DNA from: Trachythela sp. YZ-2020
Lineage: Eukaryota; Cnidaria; Anthozoa; Malacalcyonacea; Clavulariidae
Assembly (NCBI GenBank): GCA_016169945.1
Contig: JADLSH010000127.1
Span: forward strand, 684,501-748,500
Direction: 5' to 3'
Length of the DNA stretch: 64,000 bases
Of this stretch, positions 1-9,965 are shown one piece after another; the stretch's first letter is position 1; every line of letters begins with the position of its first letter. The translations under genes and the position numbers were made by a program. The notes under the pieces were generated by a model. The model saw only the letters and a program-made list of their open reading frames with translations, did no database searches and had not been told where the DNA came from.

Positions 1-1180
1 AATACAACATATAGAGCCAGGGAATTCTCCACAGTTCCCCCAATTACGGCGATCCCAAATAAACAATGAATTAAATTACTGTAAGAAATGTTCAAGGCAA
101 CTTAACAAGCTAAACTAATAACGAAGATCTATCATATATAGGACTAACAACAACTTATAACATTAGTTAGTTTTCTAAATTATCTAGTGCGTCTAGTCAG
201 TGTTGACTAGAAACAAATGATCTTAAATTATGTGTATGCAGCACTGGTGATATTCAGGAATTGGAAATAATGTTCATTCTCACTTCATTGTTTTCCGGAA
301 AGTCTCTATTTCCCATAAAATGATCCCTGACAGGCCTGACTAATTGATCCACCGAGAAAGTTGTTTGTAAAACCTTGGGGAATGTTTTCCACCAGAGGCG
401 ACACGCCATGCAGTGGAGAATTAAAAAACATTTTATCAATAGCTGACTCGCGTTGAAACGCGCTGAAGCAGGGTCAAGACAAGGGTCAGACATTTATATC
501 CAATCCGCAGGGATGAATCACAATTAGCTGAGATTCATGTTTAAAAATAAACACAGGAAGCTCGCTCTGATTCGGATTCAGATATCTTGGGAGAGAGCTC
601 TGTTGTTTGCAATGAACTATTGCTCACGTGTAACAATATAATTGATACATTGATCGGATCAATACTAGTGACGGATTATCTGTAAAGAGACATCGACCAT
701 CCGTCCAAGACGAAGTATTCAAACTATTCAGACAATCTAGCTAGAATAACGTGATCTGTTGCAAAGTTCCATTTAATTAAAGGAATTTGTAACTGGCAAT
801 GGTTCTGGGTACAAATCATGCCTGATATTTCTGGTATATATTGAGACATTGATTAGTTACATTCCCACATTGTACAGTTGTTCAATTATAATTAAATGTT
901 GTATACCATTCTGTCCAGAGATCGCTGTTTCGTCACGTTGAACGACGTTAACATTGAAAGAGTTTGGAGTTTTTGCAATTATGATTTTATATACATATAA
1001 TATGGTAAAAATATCTGTGTCCTTTTAATATATCCGGGATGATGTTGGTTTAGCTTTGGTTCATCAATTATTCGAAAATATTAATGAGTCTAAAAATCCT
1101 ATTAATTGAGATCGATTGGACACGAAACTACAAATTGTTGCAGACCCCTGGGTCATCGATCTGGTCTTGTTGTTTTAAGT
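1..1180. other. Left-edge non-coding stretch
   Basis: No coding exon was recognised here on either strand. The part at about 640-850 (ATCCGTC and GACGA words, then TGGTTCTGGGTACAAATCATG) belongs to a dispersed repeat seen again near 15480-15655, 28960-29160, 43160-43455 and 63045-63115. Positions just below 1181 should hold the 3' UTR of the SWEET gene; I saw no perfect AATAAA close to the stop on the minus strand. Confidence 0.5.
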
Positions 1181-2837
1181 CTACAAAGAAACTATGACAG
1201 GCTTTGAGTTTGATGGAAAAACACAAAATATTGCAACTTGAACAAGTCCCAAGAGTAGACCAAGGAAATTTGGCGTCTGAAACAAAAAGGAAGTCTTAAA
1301 TTGAATACTTATAAGGTGTTGATACTTATAACTACATGTAACTACTTCAAGTCATTGCCATCAGAAACTTGAATCATATTGCCTTCCAGATGAAAGGCTT
1401 GCTTAGTTTACTAATTTTAAAAACAATTAAAAAAAATATAGCTGTATTATGTCTGTCTTTAGTAATTAGTTATTTTACCATGTTTTTAAACCATCGGGGC
1501 GTTTGATGTCAATTGGGATTATTGTCCTGTTTATTACTCTGTTGTCACTATTATACTTGTTTATGTAAAAAGGCATCTCTCAATTCTATTTATTTGCCAC
1601 CAAATACAAGACTACTGTACACAATGAAAATAATTAACATTATGTGACACCACCTGCTGCTTGACAGGGCTTAGTGAAAACCACATCTCAGTATTAAAAA
1701 CAACTTATGATCTATTCTATAATATACTTACTATAACATAAATATCGTTTATTAGATATCCATAAGACATCCATAAAGAAGAGTTGACAACAGTCATCAC
1801 ACACAGTGGAAATGACAGGGACTCTGTACTTCTAGTTTTGATAATATTGGCCTGAAACATGCAGTATAGTTTGATGGTGATGGATATAGTGATGGCCTGA
1901 TAGAGCTATCCAGTATAAATAGAGTTAGTTTAGGTTTCCTCCTGTAGTAACACTGGATCAATAAGAGATGGCTCTTACTGAACCTCTAGGGAGAACAGTT
2001 TAGAACTGATAGAGTTATCCAGTATAAATAAAGTTAGTTTAGTTTAGGTTTCCTCCTGCAGTAACACTGCATCAATAAGAGATGACTCTTACTGGACCTC
2101 TAGGGAGAACAGTTTAGAACTGATAGAGCTATCCAGTATAAATAAAGTTAGTTTAGTTTAGGTTTCCTCCTGTAGTAACACTGGATCAATAAGAGATGGC
2201 TCTTACTGAACCTCTAGGAAGAACAGTTTAGAACTGATAGAGCTATCCAGTATAAATAAAGTTAGTTTAGTTTAGGTTTCCTCCTGTAGTAACACTGGAA
2301 CAATAAGAGATGACTCTTACTGGATCTCTAGGAAGAACAGTTTAGAACTGATAGAGCTATCCAGTATAAATAAAGTTAGTTTAGTTTAGGTTTCCTCCTG
2401 TAGTAACACTGGATCAATAAGGGATGATCCTTACTGGACCTCTAGGAAGAACAGATTAGAACTGATAGAGCTATGCAGAATAAATTTGGTATGTTTTATC
2501 ATAGTTTTACTTAAAGTTTCCAAAAATTTTACTTACAAGAGCGACTAGTGGAGAACCAAACATAATGACCGTAATAATAACACACGTCATTCCCATTCTA
2601 TTCAACGACTCTTCTTCCGTCGGGATATAAAGTTTGAAATAACATAGTAAACTACACGTCAACAACACAATATATAATGTGTGTTTAAATACTGGTTCAG
2701 TCTGAAAAAAGAACATTAAGTGAAATATTTAGTCAAAGCAAATGTTTCAGTCTGCTAGATAATCTTCATAAATTGTTAGAAAGATTAACTCATTAATCCA
2801 TTAGCTGGCAATGCGCCCAGATGCGCCCTACTTTAGT

Positions 2838-2879
<42 letters not shown>

Positions 2880-5034
2880 TAGGGTACTGCCAGTTAATGG
2901 GTTAAGCTGCAATGCATCATAATATGCCCTTAGTTGCTATTTCACTCTGTCGATGCAATTGCTTTGCATTTATAAATGCAAGACCATTTTACCCGTCAAG
3001 GGGGAAGTGTTGGGGACTAATGGTTTAACCAGACTATGACTATTGTCTATTGTTAACCCATTAAGCCACAATGCACCCTAGTGCTACGTACATTGTTCAT
3101 CTATGCTGTCTAATGCCAAACAATGTTGCTTTAGTGATTAGTGTGACGTTATCTCACCTTTGAGTAAATAAAATGGCATATTAGATATATGCATTGTAAA
3201 GTCATTCCAATTGTATTTACAAAAACCAGCGTTGAGTCCCTTTTAGTGACACCATACATGATCCACATAAAACAACTAAAATAAAATAATTAGTTCATTG
3301 TATATTTTTATTATTAATATATTTATGCAATTTATGGATTTAAATCTATACATTTGTAATTTTGAAAATTTCACGTATTACTGACCTGAACGATGTAATT
3401 AAAAATGGCAGATGCGAGACATTCTCGGTACTGTTTTTTCTGATAATTTTTTGACAAGTAAAACTAAAGTAAAAAATACATTGTATACTTAACTGAACTA
3501 AACTGAAACTTACTTTATTTATACTGGATTTTACCCATGAGGACATTTTACCCATATGGACATTTTATCCACATGGAAATTTTACCCATATGGACATTTT
3601 GCCCATATGGACATTTTACGCATATGGAACATTTTACCCATATGGACATTTTACCCATATGGACATTTTACCCATATGGAAATTTTACCCATATGGACAT
3701 TTTACCCACATGGACATTTCACCCATATGGACATTTTACCCATATGGACATTTTACCCATATGGACATTTTACCCATATGGACATTTCACCCATATGGAC
3801 ATTTTACACATATGGACATTTTACCCATATGGACATTTTACCCATATGGACATTTCACCCATATGGACATTTTACCCATATGGACATTTTACCCATATGG
3901 ACATTTTACCCATATGGACATTTTACCCATATGGACATTTTACCCATATGGACATTTCACCCATATGGACATTTTACCCATATGGACATTTTACCCATAT
4001 GGACATTTTACCCATATGGACATTTCACCCATATGGACATTTCACCCATATGGACATTTTACCCATATGGACATTTTACCCATATGGAACATTTCACCCA
4101 TATGAACATTTTTCACATATGGACATTTTACCCATATGGACATTTTACCCATATGGAACATTTTACCCATATGGACATTTTACCCATATGGACATTTCAC
4201 CCATATGGAACATTTTATCCATAATTTATGGACATTTTACCCAAATGGACATTATACCCATATGGACATTTTACCCATATGGACATTTTACCCACATGGA
4301 CAATTTACCCATATGGACATTTTACCCATATGGACATTTTACCCACATGGACAATTTACCCATATGGACATTTTACCCATATGGACATTTTACCCATATG
4401 GACATTTTACCCACATGGACAATTTACCCACATGGACAATTTACCCATATGGACATTTTGCCCATATGGACATTTTCAGCAACTCTAGTGCAGCGCTCTG
4501 CCAAATGAGCTTCATAGCCAAGTTGTCAAGAGCTAACCAACATATGGTGATGCCAGTGTTTGGTAAAAGGGTACATATTCTAAATTTTGGGCATCTCGCT
4601 CGTCACTTGATACAACTGAATATTGAATGGCTCAAAATTCCCATAAAAAGCCGTTCAACTGTCAGTTCTGTTGAGCGAGATGCCAAAAATTTAGAGACTG
4701 TACCAGTACATTAGACCATAGATCAACGGATCATTAGATCATTAAAATTTTGATGGTATAATGGACTGGTGAATATTTTGACTACTTTACTATCTTACTT
4801 TCAAAACGTTTAATATTACACGTGATACTGAAATTAAGAGCAAATTAAACATTAACAATATAGACTTGTTCTTTATAATAAAACTGAAGCATCGATATTC
4901 TTAAAACTGTAAACAAATCAACCTTCAACGAGAATAACTATAAAACAGTAATTATAAAACACTCACATTCCAGTTGAAAAAAACAAAATATTATTCAAAG
5001 TCGCGAACGAGGAGACATAATACACCAAAGTCAT
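1181..5034 (-). CDS. SWEET-family sugar transporter, complete, 6 exons
   Basis: SWEET proteins are small seven-helix uniporters that move mono- or disaccharides across plasma or internal membranes. Exons (minus, 5'->3'): 5034-4967, 3463-3386, 3275-3158, 2701-2537, 1851-1732, 1276-1181. The phases join without conflict to 214 aa, close to the usual length of about 220. Both MtN3/saliva repeats are visible. The first has TM1, then RKNSTENVSHLPFL, then WIMYGV and FVNTIGMTLQ. A linker helix follows. The second has GMTCVIITVIMFGSPLVAL, then IKTRSTESLSFPL, then WMSYGYLINDIYVI and TPNFLGLLLGLVQ. The paired (K/T)xSTE(N/S)xSxxP loops and the PNxxG motif are diagnostic. The start is the first Met before TM1; there is no signal peptide, as expected. 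Intron 1 carries a 17-bp minisatellite and intron 4 an array of the 115-bp repeat. Which SWEET subtype and which sugar cannot be told. Confidence 0.92.
1905..2488 (+). repeat. Tandem array of the ~115-bp repeat (SINE tail), forward
   Basis: About five head-to-tail copies of a 113-117 bp unit. The unit reads GGTTTCCTCCTGTAGTAACA, then a CACTGGATCAATAAG segment, GGACCTCTAGG, GAACAGTTTAGAACTGATAG, AGCTATCCAGTATAAATAAA and GTTAGTTTAG. It lies in SWEET intron 4. The same unit recurs through the whole window in both orientations. 'Forward' means GGTTTCCTCC is on the plus strand. Confidence 0.9.
2785..3125. repeat. Diverged ~110-bp repeat, three copies
   Basis: Three related segments each contain a version of TTAACCCATTAAGC, CAATGC, a CACTCTGTCTAATGCCA-like stretch and ATTTTACTCGTCA. 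They lie in SWEET intron 3 and are degraded. They could be a small MITE family or an old tandem repeat. Confidence 0.6.
3540..4478. repeat. 17-bp minisatellite, about 54 copies (ACATTTTACCCATATGG)
   Basis: A nearly uninterrupted array of ACATTTTACCCATATGG with scattered variants (CCCACATGG, TTTCACCC) and a few units one base longer. It lies wholly inside SWEET intron 1. Because 17 is not a multiple of three and the unit has no stop in any forward frame, all three plus-strand frames stay open for hundreds of bases. Apparent ORFs of up to 323 codons here are artefacts. Each unit contains the self-complementary CCATATGG. Confidence 0.97.
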
Positions 5035-5388
5035 TTTGTAAATATCTTCTCCATAAAATTTGAGCAAATATACAACACGATCGCGGTTAAAAAATCAATG
5101 TTTTCTTAGAAAAAATTTTAAAATTTACAATAATAAACAATAAACATATTCATTCATTAGAATACACCCGATTCGCACGTTGCCAAAAAAGTCGACGATT
5201 GCTCGCCTGATGGCCTGCGCGCAGACTGCACATAAATTGGTATATAGACTCTGTGATACTGCGACAAAAATCGTTTTTGGTAAAGTGAGTTTTATGAATT
5301 ACTACAGTTTCCGAGAAATATAATAAGCGTACGAATTCACGTGTGACAAATTCACGTGTGAGGAATTTGAGTACGGCATCTTAATGTA

Positions 5389-7958
5389 CTAAACCCGGCG
5401 TAGCTGATGCCATTCTGCAATTTGTTTTTGCGGTGTCGCGAGCATTTCACCCCAATGACGCATCTCCAATGCCTGGCTAGAGTCCAGTCCTAACTTGACG
5501 ACGCCAATTTTTGTCTCGTATCGTAACTTCGAGTCACCACGTGTTACTTCAAACGATAGCATTGCGTCAGTAAGTGTCTCGCTGTTTACTTCAAATACCA
5601 GTTTCTCGTTAAAGATGTAACTATTATTCTTGCGACATCCTTTTGTTTTTCGCCTATAGCAGGCTTCTGATGTCTCTAACGTTGTTTTCACACACAGATC
5701 TGGAAAAATAGGAAAATGTAACGAATGACATTTTTGCGCATGCAGTGACGAAACACTGTGTTTTGTTTACTCAGTCGCTTGCATTTTAAAGGATGAAGTC
5801 GGAGAAGAAAGCATTGTCTATTCTTACACGAAACTTCAATGCATTTCAAAGAGCACTTGACAGGTTTTAATCTGATCAGTCAATCATATTTAACTAGCCA
5901 CACGCCTGAGTGAACTCGTTACACGCCCGTTACAAAAACATTGACGTTTCATCACTTTCATGTTAAAATAGACAATGTTTTTCTCTGGAACTGTTTCTCC
6001 TTACATGTAAACAAAGTATTTGAATTTCTCACATACCAGATCCAGCCAGAGATACGCTACTTTTTGACGGTATCCCATCAGCCTTCAGGATGATCACTTG
6101 CAACTGCTGAGCCACTGATTGGTTGCACAATGAGATGAGCAGAGATCCTCTGGGGGCTAGCTATGATTGAATGTATGGTAAATGATTAACCATTGGCAAA
6201 TTTACGAAACTGCTGGTGACAGTACAAACGACATCCGAATAGAAAAACGAACAAATAGACACAAATACAGGCAGGATGATAGGATATTGATACACAGTGA
6301 TCAGTGCATGTGTCTTTTACCTCTGTGACCAGGGTTCTGAATATAACCAACAGACACACACAAGATTAAACCCCTCCCTTACCATAACCTTCTGTTGTAA
6401 CATCAGCTCTTCACATATCGTCACACCCTCACGCAAGTCACCAAGATCTCCCAAAGGAACCAGCACCTCTGCGACGAACTCACTTCGCGAGAAGCGATCG
6501 AAATCGAGAACCACGAATTTCAACAAACAATCTCTCAGCTTCACTTCTGCATTAGAATCCAGTTTGCAGCTCGGCTTGGCGGGAAGGTTGAGAATCTTGG
6601 AGGATGCACTACGAGCTGTTTCGCAGTCATTGCAGGAAATTAGGGTGACGCGAATGTAAGGGTTACTGATTCCTGTCAGCCAACTGAGGGAATGACCTTT
6701 TTTACCCAGTATCTGTTTGGTGAAAGAGAAGAATCAATGCTTGGAGTTAACTGCCTGACTAGACTTATGTAATACATACAGCATGAACGACCGAGAAGTA
6801 TTTTTTATTTTATTTTTTATTTTACAAGTTTTGCCATTGAGAAATAAAGATATACATATAGAACTTTTAAAAAAGGCACTTAATTTAAACAGGATGGCTG
6901 GAATTACCACACAGAGAAGAAGTTCTCCAATAACGGGGTTCCAAAACAGTTGAAATAATTGTACAATAAACATTGAGAAGTGAGACAAACATTAGGACAA
7001 ACTAGTCAACAAACTGACAAACAAACAGACGACAAATGAAACAATGGAAATTAGCGGGGAGTTAACAAACAAGTAAACAAACAGACAAAGAATAACACTG
7101 GACAAAAAACATAAACACCAGCTGAAGACGAGTTCCACGAGTGGTAGTAGATCTTATATTATACAATGGCTTGTGGTTCGTCTTGATGAAAACGTTTGTA
7201 TTCTTCGTTTGTGGCTACGTTTGTATTAAAGACATGAATATTTGGTGAGAAACATGAACTTAAAGTTTATGTAAATCAGCAGGATTTTGTGTCAGATTTA
7301 CAAGCTCCTTCACGGTCATGATTTCCTCTGTGTTTTCTTCATGAATTATAAATGAGAAGTCCAATTGTATGATAGTTTGCCTTTCATAGCTTAATCAATA
7401 ATAAGAAGAAAAATAATTTAATGCATTCACCTGGACAAAGAGACAATTATTTTCTTCTTCATACTTCAAAAAGCACTCAATCTTTCCATGAGGCGGCGCA
7501 CGACCAGCTTTAAATGCCGAAATGGGGCTGTGGCCTTCAGACATGGCCCGCAAGAGCTTAGGTGAGCCCATGAGTGCAGGATCTTTACCTAGCCTTGTGG
7601 TTGGTGAGAACAGACCTTTGGTATAATCTGGTGATGGTGTGAGAACCAATGACCCAGATCTACCATCTTCTAGGTGGAGCCGTGATGGTGGTATGGTGAA
7701 CTGGTTTGGTGTTGTAGGTGTGATCACCAGAGGAATAAACTGTGATGGTACGCGTTGGTAACGAACTTCGTCTAGCCTCAATGGTGTTGGTCGATGTCGC
7801 ATAATTTTCTCCTTCGGTTTGTTGTCAACTTTTGTGGATTGTTGTTTGGTGCGCTTCTTTATGAAGTATATGTAGACGAACACAAACAGAACAACCAGAG
7901 CCACGAGAATTGACAGAGCGATCGCGACTATTTTGGCGACTAAAACATCCATGTTCAT
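5389..7958 (-). CDS. Synaptotagmin-like protein (TM + tandem C2), complete, 4 exons
   Basis: Synaptotagmins are membrane-anchored tandem-C2 proteins that regulate vesicle docking and fusion. Exons (minus): 7958-7431, 6712-6383, 6160-6037, 5699-5389, all in phase, 430 aa. Residues about 7-33 form one hydrophobic helix (VAKIVAIALSILVALVVLFV...) followed by a basic stop-transfer KKRTKQQ. A long Pro/Ser linker runs to about residue 150. C2A begins near GKIECFLKYEEE and includes NPYIRVTL and LDFDRFSRSEFVAEVLVPLG. C2B begins with RGSLLISLCN and includes CVKTTL, YIFNEKLVFEV, IGVVKLG and the family C-terminal signature HWGEMLATPQKQIAEWHQL. Several acidic calcium-loop positions look replaced (NPY for the usual DPY in C2A; KSSVSLAGSD before LCVKTTL in C2B), so calcium binding is doubtful. 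The isoform is uncertain; the pattern recalls atypical calcium-independent members. Confidence 0.88.
6280..6372 (+). repeat. Head fragment of the tRNA-derived SINE
   Basis: The segment CACAGTGATCAGTGCATGTG, then TCTTTTACCTCTGTGACCAG and GGTTCTGA, matches the tRNA-like head of the SINE seen more completely at 20020 and 25213. It is a short decayed copy in the intron between the C2A and C2B exons of the synaptotagmin gene. Confidence 0.55.
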
Positions 7959-8976
7959 GTCTAGGACGTCTAGATATCTAAATACCGTCAGACGTAAGAC
8001 AGTTCTTAGTTACGGCGTTTCATTTCGTATATAATATAACATATTATTTCTTAATTTGGTAAACCATTTATATTCTGTCATAAAAGAACGCAAATGCTTC
8101 CACATAAACCAACGCTAGTAAATTGGCGTTATTCAAGCTAGTGCTACACTCTAGTATTTTGCAACGCCAAGCGAGGACTGCGTTTCAATGTAAACAGTAT
8201 TTAAATTTGAACTCGACCAATAGGAGAATATTTTCTTTTGCGCGCAGTCAAAGACGCAAAGTTTCAAATTACGCGAGTATAGAATATCACGAGTATATAA
8301 TAAATCGTTAGATGGTTGACCGATATGACAGCTGCAGCTTGATATTTAGTTAATTGTTTGATTAAATAGTTGTTGAAGTTAGTACTATTTGTACTACCTG
8401 TACAAAGCTTGTACATCTAGTAGACAGTTAGTCAAATTTATCTCAGCATGACATGGTCTCATTGAGCTATTGCGTCAGGCCAGAAATCACAAGTTTACGG
8501 GTCAAATTCCCGTAACAAGCAAATAAGTACCATAATACATACAGTATATCTGTGAACATTTACTCACAATTAAAATTTTTATTTGCAATGCATGTCGCAT
8601 GTTTAAAATGTATTATTGTTAGACCATATTATTTTTATTATTTAAGATATTTTTACAGTGCCTTTCGACACGACTAGCCGTCTACATGGCTATTTCAGTG
8701 GGATTTTTTAATATTGTGTATTAAACTGATTATTCTATTTCCATATTAGTTCATGTGCTAATTTATGATTACTGGTGTTACTGTATACAGTATTATGATC
8801 AATGAGGCTACTTGTTGGCTAAAACGCGTCAAACTGACTTCCATCGACTTGTTGTGGTGACTGTTAAAAAGAAACAAAGTAATGATAATTAACCAAGAAG
8901 AGTTCTTAAAGCAAATAATGAACACTTATGTTAGTTGACCACCATCTGCAGCATGATGATACTTGGTGAAACTCAC
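7959..8976. other. Intergenic spacer upstream of the synaptotagmin gene
   Basis: No exon was recognised. About 8890-8976 belongs to a dispersed repeat with TTGACCACCATCTGC and a CACTAAGCA-like end (relatives near 10035-10165, 24630-24680, 38300-38600, 45060-45240 and 53825-54005). The synaptotagmin promoter should lie just above 7958, but I see no clear core element to report. Confidence 0.4.
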
Positions 8977-9965
8977 CTACAGGCCGCCATGTGCTCTCTG
9001 ACTCTTTGGAACTGGTTTAGTTTTCAAAAGAAATGGCAAACCTAATTCTTCAACAGTTTGATCAAGAAGCTCGACCATGACAAAGAAAACATAGATGTTC
9101 TTGATGCTGCTTCCCTTGTTCTTGAACAAACCATAAACATTGTTTCCTTCCACGCTTTTGTAGACACTGTCCAAGTCGGCCATGTAGTCGTAAGTTGCCA
9201 CTTTTTGTTTCATCATTCTTGTGTACAGCTCAGACCAACCTAGAGAGCAACGAAATACAGTAAGACTAAACTAAACAAACTTTATGTACACTATCAGGTC
9301 TAAACTGTTTTCTCTATATTGAGGTCTTCCTTTTTTGGTCCAGTGTTACTACGAGAGGATTCCTAAACTAAACTATAACATTATTTAATTATACCAGATA
9401 GCTTTATCAGTTAAACTGTTCTCCCTATAGACCTCCAGTATTGTTATTAACATGCAGAAGGAGATCAAAACTAACGTTATTTATATACTGGATAGTTCTA
9501 CTAGTTCTAAACTGTTCTTCCTAGAGGTCCACTAAGGGTCATCTCTTATTGGTCCAGTGTAACTACAGGTGGAGACCAAGTACCTGGAGAAAACCTGCGA
9601 TGTTTGGCAGAGTCAAACTGCAAGCAATCTTATCACATATAATTAGACAACTGCATCTTGCAGTACAAAATTCAGTGATGGCTCATTGCAAAACTAATAT
9701 TAGTAATAAAAAATTGAGCCATGGATTTTACCGTTCTCGGGTCTATTTAAAGTAATATCTTCCATAAAATCAGTAAACCGTTGAACAAACGTTCGAACAT
9801 TCACAATCTGCATCGGGGAAAAGACAGTGAAGTAAACGATGCCGTCTTCAATTCTCTGTTGTGATCCTTCGACTTTCTTTCGCTGGATTTTCATGTATTC
9901 TGGTTTTAGACTGATTTCCATTACTTGGACTGAACCATGTTCGCTGTTCCCGCTCTCCTTTGGCT
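8977..9965 (-). CDS. Unrecognised protein, two 3' exons, 5' end not found
   Basis: Two exons join in phase: 9965-9732 (splice acceptor CCAG before 9965, donor GTAAAATC) and 9239-8977 ending in TAG. Together they encode about 165 residues. Landmarks are VQVMEISLKPEYMKIQRKK, EDGIVYFTVFSPMQIVNV, FVQRFTDFMEDITLN, WSELYTRMMKQKVATYDYM, VYGLFKNKGSSIKNIYVFFV and ELLDQTVEELGLPFLLK. I do not recognise the family; no signal peptide or clear membrane helix is visible. The first exon starts in the middle of a codon, so at least one upstream exon exists between 9966 and about 13100, or these exons are the 3' end of the gene at 13115-18606 joined through a missing exon. The stop codon sits right at the edge of a dispersed repeat, so the natural C-terminus may have been replaced. 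Confidence 0.5.
9285..9700 (-). repeat. SINE copy with ~115-bp tail units, reverse
   Basis: Reverse-oriented copies of the 115-bp unit (9285-9560) run into AAAACCTGCGATGTTTGGCA, GAGTCAAACTGCAAGC and CTTGCAGTACA, the reverse complement of the SINE body. The tRNA head is almost lost. It lies in the intron between the two exons of the unrecognised protein. Confidence 0.75.

Noticed and set aside
254..493. 79-codon minus-strand ORF near the left edge
   Set aside because: No family signal. The SWEET C-terminus was found at 1276-1181 instead, so it is not needed for that gene.
3540..4478. CRISPR-like array
   Set aside because: The 17-bp units are contiguous with no unique spacers, and the window is eukaryotic. 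The same applies to the 115-, 80- and 78-bp arrays.
3540..4478. SRF CArG-box array
   Set aside because: The unit has CCATATGG, i.e. CC(A/T)4GG, two A/T bases short of the CArG consensus CC(A/T)6GG.
3537..4714. Four overlapping plus-strand ORFs of 86-323 codons with repeated HFTHMDILPIW-type peptide
   Set aside because: They read a 17-bp tandem repeat in three frames inside a SWEET intron. The period and open frames explain them fully.
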